NCBI GenBank assembly: GCA_041746735.1
Contig: JBGTGP010000011.1
Span: forward strand, 50,015 to 114,014
Source: Opimibacter sp041746735
GTDB taxonomy: Bacteria; Bacteroidota; Bacteroidia; Chitinophagales; Saprospiraceae
Length of the DNA stretch: 64,000 bases
Reading direction: 5' to 3'
The notes beneath the pieces are model-generated. The model was given only the letters and a program-made list of their open reading frames with translations. It had not been told where the DNA came from and did no database searches. The position numbers were made by a program, and so were the translations under genes. Below are positions 25,974 to 33,854 of the stretch, one piece after another. How positions within the stretch are numbered: the stretch's first letter is position 1; each line of letters begins with the position of its first letter.

Positions 25974-27377
25974 CTAAATATGTAATGGCCTGTTATCCGT
26001 CGCGGCCAGCGCAGCTTCTTTGATCGCTTCTGAAAAGGTGGGGTGCGGGTGCGACATTCTCGCCATATCCTCTGCAGACCCTCTAAACTCCATTAAGGCC
26101 ACACCCTCCATGATCATATCCGCAGCCCGTGCAGCAAACATGTGGACCCCCAGTATCTCATCCGTTTCCTGATGGGCGATGACCTTGACCATGCCTTCCA
26201 GATCACCGCTGGCTCTTGAACGGCCAAGCGCCCGCATCGGAAATTTTCCGACTTTATACGGTATTCCTTCTGCCTTCAGTGTTTCTTCTGTTTTCCCCAC
26301 CGCGGCTATTTCCGGCCAGGTATAGACAACACCCGGGATGAGATTGTAATCCATATGCGGTTTCTGGCCAGCTAGGGTTTCGGCCACATAGATGCCTTCC
26401 TCCTCTGCTTTATGAGCCAACATAGCCCCCCGGATGACATCTCCAATAGCATAGATGTGTGGGTCATCGGTCAGCAGATGCTCGCCCACGATCACTTTCC
26501 CTTTCTCATCCAGTTTCACACCCGTATGCTCAAGTCCCAAGCCATCTGTGTACGGACGACGTCCGATGGCGATGAGACAATAATCGGTTTCAAGTGTGAT
26601 GGCATCGCCTCCTGCACGGGGTTTCATCTCCACTTTTGCTTTTGTCTTCAGACCTTTGACCGATACGACTTCATGACTCAAATGGAAGGTAAATCCAAGT
26701 TTTTTCAGCGAACGTGTCAATTCTTTGGCACAATCTGAATCCATGCCCGGCAGGATCCGATCGAGGTATTCGACGACTTCGACATTAGTGCCCAGACGAG
26801 CAAAAACGGATCCAAGTTCCAATCCAATCACCCCGGCACCGATGATGACCATGTGCTTTGGCAACTCCTCGATATTGAGGGCTTCGGTAGAGGTGATGAC
26901 CCTCTTTTTATCATACCCCATGGCCGGTGGTGTCACCGGTTTTGAGCCAGTGGCGATAATTGATTTCACGGCCTCCAATATGGTCTCGGTTCCATCATGC
27001 GCCAGGACTCTGATATGAGTGCTGTCTATAAATGAACCATGGCCATGGTACACGTCGACCTTGTTTTTCTTCATCAGAAACTTTACCCCCTCAGTGGTTT
27101 GGGATACAACCTGGTTTTTCCGTTCGATCATTTGTGGCATATCCAGCGATACATTTTGTGCCTGAATGCCATGATCCTGAAAGTTGTGTTGTAATTGATG
27201 AAAATGTTCTGAAGAATCGAGGAGTGCTTTGGACGGAATACAACCTACATTCAGACATGTTCCGCCGAGTGTGTCATACTTTTCAATGAGGGCTGTTTTC
27301 ATACCCAATTGGCCTGCCCGAATAGCGGCAACATAGCCTCCGGGACCTGAGCCAATGATCACAAGATCATATTTCAT
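25974..27377 (-). CDS. lpdA: Dihydrolipoyl dehydrogenase (E3)
   Basis: The E3 flavoprotein of 2-oxoacid dehydrogenase complexes (467 aa), reoxidising dihydrolipoyl groups with NAD+. It has the FAD-binding GxGxxG ('IIGSGPGGYVAAIRA'), the redox disulfide in 'GGTCLNVGCIPSK' (Cys41, Cys46), the NAD-binding 'IIGAGVIGLELGSVFARLG', the 'IYAIGDV' motif, and the His-Glu pair in 'MSHPHPTFSEAIKEA'. Standard length. It is the last gene of a minus-strand operon with ricT, holB and gpx; its ATG overlaps the ricT stop by 4 bp (ATGA type). Confidence 0.97.
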   Translation of the reverse strand: MKYDLVIIGSGPGGYVAAIRAGQLGMKTALIEKYDTLGGTCLNVGCIPSKALLDSSEHFHQLQHNFQDHGIQAQNVSLDMPQMIERKNQVVSQTTEGVKFLMKKNKVDVYHGHGSFIDSTHIRVLAHDGTETILEAVKSIIATGSKPVTPPAMGYDKKRVITSTEALNIEELPKHMVIIGAGVIGLELGSVFARLGTNVEVVEYLDRILPGMDSDCAKELTRSLKKLGFTFHLSHEVVSVKGLKTKAKVEMKPRAGGDAITLETDYCLIAIGRRPYTDGLGLEHTGVKLDEKGKVIVGEHLLTDDPHIYAIGDVIRGAMLAHKAEEEGIYVAETLAGQKPHMDYNLIPGVVYTWPEIAAVGKTEETLKAEGIPYKVGKFPMRALGRSRASGDLEGMVKVIAHQETDEILGVHMFAARAADMIMEGVALMEFRGSAEDMARMSHPHPTFSEAIKEAALAATDNRPLHI

Positions 27378-28825
27378 GATGGCGGATTATTTTGAGGAGG
27401 CGCACTTCCGCCTTCGGGTCGTGGGCCTCTGTTTCTATTCCTGTTTCGATTACGATTGCGATTCTGTCCACCCTGCTGATTCCGGTTGTCATCTCTGCGG
27501 GGGGCGTTTGGATCTCTTGGGGGGCGTGGAGGATGGCCTGTTCCGGCTTGTTGGTCCTTGTCCTGCGGAGGTGGCTGGGATTTACCTTGCTGGTCCGGAT
27601 GGCGATGTTGTTTTCCGGGTTGATCCCGACGCGGCTGGCGTTGCTGTTGATCTCGTCGTTGTTGTCCTGGCTGCTGGGGCTGTCCCGAGGCCTGTGCCCC
27701 ATCCCGTCTTTGGCCTGGCTTTTTCTTTTTCCGGTTACTTCTCCTTTTATGATCCGGCAGTTCGATATCTCCAGTCACATCCGCGAAATCCATTTTGTCT
27801 GCTTCGGGCTCCAGATTGGGGTCCTGCAACTGGTCCGGGAGTTGGCCCTGGATATTGAGTGCTTTGATAAACTTGACCCGATCCAGTGACAATGACATAA
27901 ACGTATTCCGGCCTTTCTCCATTTCAACCACGTAATAGAGCAGCCTTTTAAAAATATCCATTTTGATCAGAGAGGCAACACCACCAGCAAATCTGAGTTT
28001 GTCTACATCCTGTGGGAATTCTTCGATGGCTTCCATGTAGGTATCCAACTCATAATTGAGGCAACATTTCAAGCGGCCGCATTGGCCGGACAATTTTGCC
28101 TGATTGATGGACAGGTTTTGGTACCGGGCGGCATGGGTGTTGACAGACTTAAAATCGGTTAGCCAGGTGGAGCAACACAATTCGCGGCCGCAGGATCCGA
28201 TACCTCCGATCCGCGAGGATTCTTGTCGTGCCCCGATCTGGCGCATTTCGATCTTGACCTGAAATTCTTTGGCATACAATCTGACCAGTTCCCGAAAATC
28301 AACACGACCTTCGGCGGTATAGTAGAAGGTAGCCTTTCGACCGTCACCTCTGTACTCGACATCGCAAATTTTCATATCCAGACCCAATGTTACCGTGATC
28401 GCGCGGGCACGTACCATGGCCTGGTTTTCGAGTGATCTGGCATGGTTGAGTCGTTCGATATCCCGTTCATTAGCGACGCGGATGACCGGCTGTGTAATGG
28501 TATGTTCCTTGGCTCTTTTCTTTTTCATTTGGAGCCGGACCAACTCGCCGGATAGGGAAACCACACCAACATCATGACCGCTTCCGGTATCCACTACGAC
28601 CAAGTCGCGGGTTTGAACGGGCTGGTGGAGATTATTACGAAAAAATTCTTTTCGCGCCCCTTTTTTAAAACTGATTTCCACGATATCTGTACCAGTAGGG
28701 TCTTCGAAATCAGACAATGACAGCCAGTCATACGTATTCATTTTATTGCATCCGCCGGTGGTACAATGGCCATTATTTTGGCAACCGTTTGGAGATGATC
28801 CGCTTTGACAAGTGGCACAAGCCAT
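27374..28825 (-). CDS. ricT: PSP1-domain protein, RicT (YaaT)-like, with Cys-rich N-terminus and long basic/Gln-rich tail
   Basis: The conserved core (about residues 30-330) is the PSP1 domain: 'GLDMKICDVEYRGDGRKATF', 'AEGRVDFRELVRLYAKEF' and the cysteine motifs 'CGRELCC' and 'CGRLKCC', which in Bacillus RicT bind iron-sulfur clusters. In Bacillus, RicT with RicA/RicF acts in RNA maturation. The N-terminal 28 residues carry an extra set of cysteines (Cys3, Cys6, Cys15, Cys21, Cys26). The C-terminal ~120 residues are low-complexity Gln/Arg/Pro with an (NR)n run, an intrinsically disordered tail. The gene follows holB directly, as in Bacillus, and overlaps lpdA by 4 bp. Confidence 0.88.
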   Translation of the reverse strand: MACATCQSGSSPNGCQNNGHCTTGGCNKMNTYDWLSLSDFEDPTGTDIVEISFKKGARKEFFRNNLHQPVQTRDLVVVDTGSGHDVGVVSLSGELVRLQMKKKRAKEHTITQPVIRVANERDIERLNHARSLENQAMVRARAITVTLGLDMKICDVEYRGDGRKATFYYTAEGRVDFRELVRLYAKEFQVKIEMRQIGARQESSRIGGIGSCGRELCCSTWLTDFKSVNTHAARYQNLSINQAKLSGQCGRLKCCLNYELDTYMEAIEEFPQDVDKLRFAGGVASLIKMDIFKRLLYYVVEMEKGRNTFMSLSLDRVKFIKALNIQGQLPDQLQDPNLEPEADKMDFADVTGDIELPDHKRRSNRKKKKPGQRRDGAQASGQPQQPGQQRRDQQQRQPRRDQPGKQHRHPDQQGKSQPPPQDKDQQAGTGHPPRPPRDPNAPRRDDNRNQQGGQNRNRNRNRNRNRGPRPEGGSAPPQNNPPS

Positions 28826-28828
28826 GGT

Positions 28829-29953
28829 TTAAGAGTTTATATGTTGAAGGCGATTTGCCGAAAGTGTATTCTTCATTTGTAGCGACAGGGCCATCCACAG
28901 TATTTTGGTGTTGGCATTGCGGCTTATTTTCTCGTAGGCAGACTGGAGGCTTATCATTACATCATACCAGGATTCCGGGGGGTAGTGCTGATTGAGATAT
29001 TGAATCATTTCTGCACCATCAACGGACCCAGGATTCATCATTCTTCCTGCATGGATCTGGATGATATTCCGCACAAATGCTATAGCGTAGAGAGCAAACT
29101 GCTTTTGTTCTTCTTTTTCCTGGCTGCCCATTCGGGTCGACCATTGAGTGAGTTCAACACCTTTACGTCCGATGATCGCCCGCATCCAGGCGGCCAGTTC
29201 GTCTTTGAAATTGAAAACGGTATTGCGGGCCAGTGCCAGTGCCCGTCCCATGTCCTGAATGGACTGGCGGGCGATCAGCGGCGCTGCAGATGGATCTGAC
29301 TGATAAATGCTCACCAGTAATTGCTCTATTTCGTCTGTTCCCATGGGCGGGAAATAGAGCTGCATACACCTGGACCGGATCGTCGGAAGTATCTGCTCCC
29401 GCTGATGGGTGATCAGGATAAAATAGGTATGGGGGGGTGGTTCTTCGATCAACTTCAGCAATCGGTTCCCTTCACGGGTGAGGTACTGCGCCATCCAGAT
29501 GATCAGGACTTTATTTCCGCCTTCGAAGGCTTGGAGACTTAACTGTCCTGTTGCATACTTGATATCTTCTTTGTGGATGTCGACCTGTTTGCCTTCCACA
29601 TCGCAAAAGCGAGTCCATTCGAATACATCCAGCCACGGATTGGTGGACAATGCCTCCCGCCATGCCGGATAGAAGTCGATGCTTTTGGACTTAGAGCCTG
29701 CCAGGGGTAGCAGGAAATGAAGATCCGGGTGGATCCACCTGGAAGCCCGGTTACAGGAAGGGCATTGTCTGCAGGCTTTTCCCTCGACGGGCGCAGTGCA
29801 GAGAATATCATTGGCGAGGGAAAGTGCACCTGGCAGAATGCCGGATCCGGGTTCACCATAAAACAGTATAGCATGAGGCAGCCTCCCCTGTGCGAGGATG
29901 CTGTCCAGTTGCTGCCGTACTGCCGGCTGACCAAAATGATCCAAAAGCGTCAT
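28829..29953 (-). CDS. holB: DNA polymerase III subunit delta'
   Basis: A clamp-loader subunit of 374 residues that, with delta and tau/gamma, loads the sliding clamp. The start 'LDHFGQPAVRQQLDSILAQGRLPHAILFYGEPGSG' carries the AAA+ Walker A region without the usual GKT ('GEPGSGIL'), as expected for delta', which does not hydrolyse ATP. 'ACRQCPSCN' is part of the zinc-binding loop and 'LLKLIEEPPPHTYFILITHQ' plus 'ILPTIRSRCMQLYF' (sensor 1/SRC-like motif) confirm the assignment. Its stop is 3 bp upstream of ricT and its start 11 bp downstream of gpx, so it belongs to one minus-strand operon. Confidence 0.93.
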   Translation of the reverse strand: MTLLDHFGQPAVRQQLDSILAQGRLPHAILFYGEPGSGILPGALSLANDILCTAPVEGKACRQCPSCNRASRWIHPDLHFLLPLAGSKSKSIDFYPAWREALSTNPWLDVFEWTRFCDVEGKQVDIHKEDIKYATGQLSLQAFEGGNKVLIIWMAQYLTREGNRLLKLIEEPPPHTYFILITHQREQILPTIRSRCMQLYFPPMGTDEIEQLLVSIYQSDPSAAPLIARQSIQDMGRALALARNTVFNFKDELAAWMRAIIGRKGVELTQWSTRMGSQEKEEQKQFALYAIAFVRNIIQIHAGRMMNPGSVDGAEMIQYLNQHYPPESWYDVMISLQSAYEKISRNANTKILWMALSLQMKNTLSANRLQHINS

Positions 29954-29964
29954 ACCTGATCTGC

Positions 29965-30447
29965 TCAGGTGGATTCAACCCAATTCAATATCGCTTCATC
30001 AAGCGGAGTGATTTCCGGTGAGTACACATGTTGCAATTCGCCAGAGGGGCTGATTGCAAATTTTTGAAAGTTCCACGTGACCTCATAGTCTTCCTTGCCG
30101 TTTTCAGACTTCCGGGTAAGCCATTGGTACAATGGATGTACCGGTGGGGTCCGGATATTTATTTTCTTCGTCAATGGAAAGGTCACATCAAAGGTCCCCT
30201 TGCAGAAGGATAAAATTTCCGCTTCTGTCCCGGTTTCCTGGTGTCCGAAGTCATTGCAGGGACATCCCAGGACCAAAAGCTGGTCCTGATATTGCCGGTG
30301 CAGGGCTTCGAGTTGTTCATATTGTGGGGTATAGCCACAGGCTGAGGCGATATTGACGATCAGCAGCTTCTTACCCTTACATTGATCTAACCTGATGTGT
30401 TTTCCATTGATGTCCTCGATGCTGATATTGTGGATCGATGCCACCAA
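29965..30447 (-). CDS. gpx: Glutathione peroxidase family protein (Cys type)
   Basis: A 160-residue thiol peroxidase. The active-site region 'VNIASACGYTPQYEQL' places the peroxidatic cysteine at Cys37 (selenocysteine in animal GPx); 'CPCNDFGHQE' contains the conserved Gln and 'VTWNFQKFAI' the conserved Trp/Asn. Probably reduces peroxides using thioredoxin. There is no ATG near the N-terminus: the frame starts at TTG (30447) or the adjacent GTG (30444); GTG is my preference. It is the first gene of the gpx-holB-ricT-lpdA operon; a TATTTTTA element lies about 24 nt upstream of the start. Confidence 0.9.
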   Translation of the reverse strand: MVASIHNISIEDINGKHIRLDQCKGKKLLIVNIASACGYTPQYEQLEALHRQYQDQLLVLGCPCNDFGHQETGTEAEILSFCKGTFDVTFPLTKKINIRTPPVHPLYQWLTRKSENGKEDYEVTWNFQKFAISPSGELQHVYSPEITPLDEAILNWVEST

Positions 30448-30591
30448 TTCAATTATTTATGAATGGGTAAAAATAGCAATAAAAGGGCAGATACGCTGCC
30501 CCGAAGCCGGTCTTCGAAAATTAGCGACTCCATAGAAAGGGACGTGGTAGGGTACATTGTGCTGCCAGAAGGGTAATCGGTAGATTGTTGC

Positions 30592-30599
30592 TATTTTTG
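30592..30599 (+). promoter_or_regulatory. Putative -7 element (TATTTTTG) of paaY
   Basis: A perfect TAnnTTTG match, 22 nt upstream of the paaY ATG. No TTTG box is seen 19-21 nt further upstream. Confidence 0.4.
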
Positions 30600-30621
30600 A
30601 CTTTCTAAATGCCTGATAATC

Positions 30622-31227
30622 ATGATATACCGATTTGAAGAATATACCCCGGTCATTGATCCTTCCGCTTTTGTCCACCCCTTGGCGGCGGTGACCGGAC
30701 GGGTTTTTGTCGGCAAGGACGTCTATATCGGACCCGGTGCCGCGATACGGGGTGATTGGGGAGGTATTGTGATAGAGGATGGTTGTAATGTCCAGGAAAA
30801 CTGCACGATCCACATGTTTCCGGGTATCACAGTCCGGCTGCACGCCGGCGCACATATTGGGCACGGAGCTGTGATCCATGGTGCGGTGATTGGTAAAAAC
30901 AGCCTTGTGGGGATGAACGCGGTGATCATGGATGAGGTGGAAATCGGGGAAGAGTGCATTATCGGGGCGCTAACCTTTATTAAAGCCGGGGAAAAGATTG
31001 CACGTCGTAGTTTGGTAGCCGGTAATCCTGGAAAAATCATCCGGGAGGTTTCGGATGAGATGATCCGGTGGAAAACAGAAGGGACACAGCTTTACCAGCA
31101 ATTGCCCGCCCGATGCTTTGAAGGCCTCAGACCTGCTTTGCCACTCAGGAATGGCGACCATCGATCAACCGAACTATCTGGTCAGGACCCTGTTTATACT
31201 CCCTGGAAATCACATACAGAGAAGTAA
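30622..31227 (+). CDS. paaY: PaaY-like left-handed beta-helix protein (gamma-carbonic anhydrase family)
   Basis: The chain is built of hexapeptide repeats (pattern [LIV]-G-x-x) forming a left-handed beta-helix, e.g. 'VGKDVYIGPGAAIRGDWGGI', 'GAHIGHGAVIHGAVIGKNS', 'VGMNAVIMDEVEIGEEC'. The metal-binding His residues of gamma-carbonic anhydrases (in 'CTIHMF' and 'HIGHGAVIHG') are visible. The C-terminal tail of ~35 residues, with 'RCFEGLRPA', resembles PaaY of the phenylacetate cluster, where it acts as a thioesterase removing a dead-end CoA intermediate. The placement with paaZ and an enoyl-CoA hydratase in the next 6 kb supports this, although the symbol is inferred from family and context. Confidence 0.75.
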   Translation: MIYRFEEYTPVIDPSAFVHPLAAVTGRVFVGKDVYIGPGAAIRGDWGGIVIEDGCNVQENCTIHMFPGITVRLHAGAHIGHGAVIHGAVIGKNSLVGMNAVIMDEVEIGEECIIGALTFIKAGEKIARRSLVAGNPGKIIREVSDEMIRWKTEGTQLYQQLPARCFEGLRPALPLRNGDHRSTELSGQDPVYTPWKSHTEK

Positions 31228-31308
31228 TGTCATCCGGCCGTCATTTGGCTCCGACTTTAAAACTCTATTTTGCAGCCCGTTTTCAAATTATACCGGAACT
31301 ATTTACTC

Positions 31309-33702
31309 ATGAGAATCTATTCCTTTCTGGCCTTCGTGCCTTTTTTCTCCCTCCTTATTTCCACCACTGTTACCGGCCAACTCAATATGCTCCTTCAGGA
31401 CAGTCTTACGTACGCTGTGGGTGTAAATGATGTATGTGGCTGGGTGGCACCGGATGGCCGCGAATACGCACTAGTAGGCCTCAATACCGGTGTCTCTATC
31501 GTGGATATCAACGAAGACTCGCTCCGACAGGTTGCTTTTGTACCGGGAGAAAACAATCTATGGCGTGATATCAACACCTACGGACACTATGCTTATGTTT
31601 CTTCTGAAGCCCGAATCGGGTTGCTGATTATTGATCTTCAATTCCTGCCAGATTCTGTGCAAACTTATGTCTGGGAAGATGAGCTGCCGACCGTCAACGG
31701 CCCCAGACCCTTTGAAAAAGCGCATACCCTTTGGGTGGATGAAAACGGAATCTGCTATCTCAATGGCAGCAACCACAACAATGGTGGTGTCGTGCTGATC
31801 GATGTGGCCACCAATCCTACGCATCCCACTTTTCTCGGATATGCCCCTGCGATCTATTCGCATGATTGTTATGCGCGGGATAGCATTATCTATAGTGCAG
31901 AGATCTATGCTGGCAATCTGTCTATCTATGATGCCCGCGATCCGCAAAATATATTTTTGATTGGCCGGGTAAAAACACCAACTGAATTTACACACAATGC
32001 CTGGCTATCGGATGACAGCCGTCATGTGTTTACGACAGATGAGCGGGCCAATTCGTTTGTTACCGCCTATAATATTGAAGATCCATCCAATCCCATCGAG
32101 GTCGACCGCTACCGTCATGCTCCGACTGCTGGTGCAGGCGACATACCCCACAACGTTTATGTTTGGAATGACTGGCTCGTGGTGGCCTATTATTCCAATG
32201 GCACGACGATCGTGGATGCTTCACGCCCGGACAATCTGGTGGAAGTAGGCAATTTTGATACCTACTTCGGCCCTCATGGTGGATTCCCAGGCGTATGGGG
32301 GTCTTATCCATTTCTCCCGTCCGGTAAGATTCTGAGTTCTGACCGGAATAGCGGACTTTATGTTTTTATTCCGAATTATGTCCGGGCTTGTTTTCTGGAA
32401 GGCACGGTCATTGATTCTGTGACACGTGCGCCTCTGTTTAATGCCATAGTGACGATTGAAAGTGATGAGATACTCTTACCTGAATTAACCCGCTTCGATG
32501 GTCAGTTCAAGACAGGCAAAGCGATTCCCGGTGTATACAACATTCGGATAAAAAAAGAAGGCTATTATGACAAAGTTCTGGTCGCTGAATTTATCAATGG
32601 TGAAATACTCGAACCGCTTGTCGAACTGGTGCCATTGCCTACGTATACCGTAGCAGGATTAGTCATTGACGAATCCCAGACCGGAGTTCCTTTTGCCAAA
32701 GTCTTACTTGCCGGTCCCGAAGGTATTTACGAAACAGACGCTGATGAAAATGGCGTGTTTGTGCTTCCACCAGCATTAAGTGGCAATTATGAATTGCAGG
32801 CTGGTGTCTGGGGGCAAACGTATGAAACTGAAATCGAGCTTACTACTCCGCTTCAATTGACACTCCAACTGGAGCGTGGCTATTATGATGATTTTGATCT
32901 TGATTTGGGTTGGACTGTAAGCGGACAGGTGACGAGCGGAGAGTGGCTTCGCGGTTATCCGACGCAACAGACATTGCTTAACACCTGGATCTGTGGGTCA
33001 GGAAGTGACTCTCCGAATGATCTGGGAGGACGCACATATTCCACTGGTCTTTCCAGCACCTCAAATGTCATCGAAGATGACGTCAGTGGTGGGACCACCT
33101 GGCTGGCCTCACCTGCTATTGATTTCACCTCTTTACTTAATCCCAAAGTCACGTTTGATTTCTGGTTGTGTGAGTTCCCACCGGAAACCTATGTTGGTCT
33201 GAGTGTATGGGTCACGAATGGCGTTGACACCTTTTTGCTGGAGCAATTGCGCAATGATTCAATCGCCGGCTCATGGCAAACCAAAACCTATACCGACTTG
33301 AATGTACCGGAGCCACTGGAGGCAGTTCGTTTTCTGTTTAGTGCTTCAGATACTACAACCGGAGCCAATGACTACATCCTAAAAGCGCATATTGACCGCT
33401 TTCAGTTGACGGATATCACATTATCCAGTAATGAAGTGCCGGATAAAAACAGAATCGTAAATGTATTTCCTAATCCGGTTTACGGACCACATTTTTTCCT
33501 GACATCGCATGACCAACGTGTGACCGACTTTACCAGAGTCAACATATTTGATCTGCAGGGCAGGTTGGTTTCAACACAACCCATTACACCTGGTGATGCT
33601 GTCGTGCAGGTTGCGCTCACCCTGCAAGAGGGTCTGTACCTGGTACAGTGGATGACGTTGACGGGTATGACCGGTATTGAGAAGGTTTCGGTGATTCGGT
33701 AG
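31309..33702 (+). CDS. Choice-of-anchor-B surface protein with T9SS type A tail
   Basis: From the Met at 31309 (a good signal peptide MRIYSFLAFVPFFSLLIST, then TVTGQ) the protein has 797 residues; a TTG at 31270 gives a longer, unlikely start. The first ~350 residues are LVIVD-like beta-propeller repeats of choice-of-anchor-B proteins ('GLNTGVSIVDINEDS', 'IGLLIIDLQFL', 'GNLSIYDARDPQNIFLIG'). Then come two carboxypeptidase-regulatory-like domains ('GTVIDSVTRAPLFNAIVTIE', 'GLVIDESQTGVPFAKVLLAG'), a jelly-roll/MAM-like segment and a T9SS type A sorting domain ('VFPNPVYGPHFFLTS'). It is a surface-exposed protein of unknown ligand. It lies between paaY and paaZ on the same strand but is unrelated in function. 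Confidence 0.87.
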   Translation: MRIYSFLAFVPFFSLLISTTVTGQLNMLLQDSLTYAVGVNDVCGWVAPDGREYALVGLNTGVSIVDINEDSLRQVAFVPGENNLWRDINTYGHYAYVSSEARIGLLIIDLQFLPDSVQTYVWEDELPTVNGPRPFEKAHTLWVDENGICYLNGSNHNNGGVVLIDVATNPTHPTFLGYAPAIYSHDCYARDSIIYSAEIYAGNLSIYDARDPQNIFLIGRVKTPTEFTHNAWLSDDSRHVFTTDERANSFVTAYNIEDPSNPIEVDRYRHAPTAGAGDIPHNVYVWNDWLVVAYYSNGTTIVDASRPDNLVEVGNFDTYFGPHGGFPGVWGSYPFLPSGKILSSDRNSGLYVFIPNYVRACFLEGTVIDSVTRAPLFNAIVTIESDEILLPELTRFDGQFKTGKAIPGVYNIRIKKEGYYDKVLVAEFINGEILEPLVELVPLPTYTVAGLVIDESQTGVPFAKVLLAGPEGIYETDADENGVFVLPPALSGNYELQAGVWGQTYETEIELTTPLQLTLQLERGYYDDFDLDLGWTVSGQVTSGEWLRGYPTQQTLLNTWICGSGSDSPNDLGGRTYSTGLSSTSNVIEDDVSGGTTWLASPAIDFTSLLNPKVTFDFWLCEFPPETYVGLSVWVTNGVDTFLLEQLRNDSIAGSWQTKTYTDLNVPEPLEAVRFLFSASDTTTGANDYILKAHIDRFQLTDITLSSNEVPDKNRIVNVFPNPVYGPHFFLTSHDQRVTDFTRVNIFDLQGRLVSTQPITPGDAVVQVALTLQEGLYLVQWMTLTGMTGIEKVSVIR

Positions 33703-33841
33703 ATATCGGCAAAAAAAGTAGTCCCAAGATTTTTTAGCGTAGGTTGAACAGGCTTTCGGTGGTGTTGCTTTTCTGAAAACAATGTTTTCCCAAGGCACTT
33801 GCATTCGCTCACGGGTAGTGTCCGGAGGCATCTTCCTTTTA

Positions 33842-33849
33842 TATCTTTG
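33842..33849 (+). promoter_or_regulatory. -7 element (TATCTTTG) directly before paaZ
   Basis: A perfect TAnnTTTG match ending 5 nt before the ATG at 33855. Transcription should start at or next to the start codon, i.e. a leaderless paaZ mRNA. Confidence 0.5.
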
Positions 33850-33854
33850 TACAT

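Noticed and set aside
27392..27889. Plus-strand hydrophobic frame of 165 residues
   Set aside because: It is antisense to the Gln/Arg-rich tail of RicT, whose low complexity gives long open frames on the other strand.
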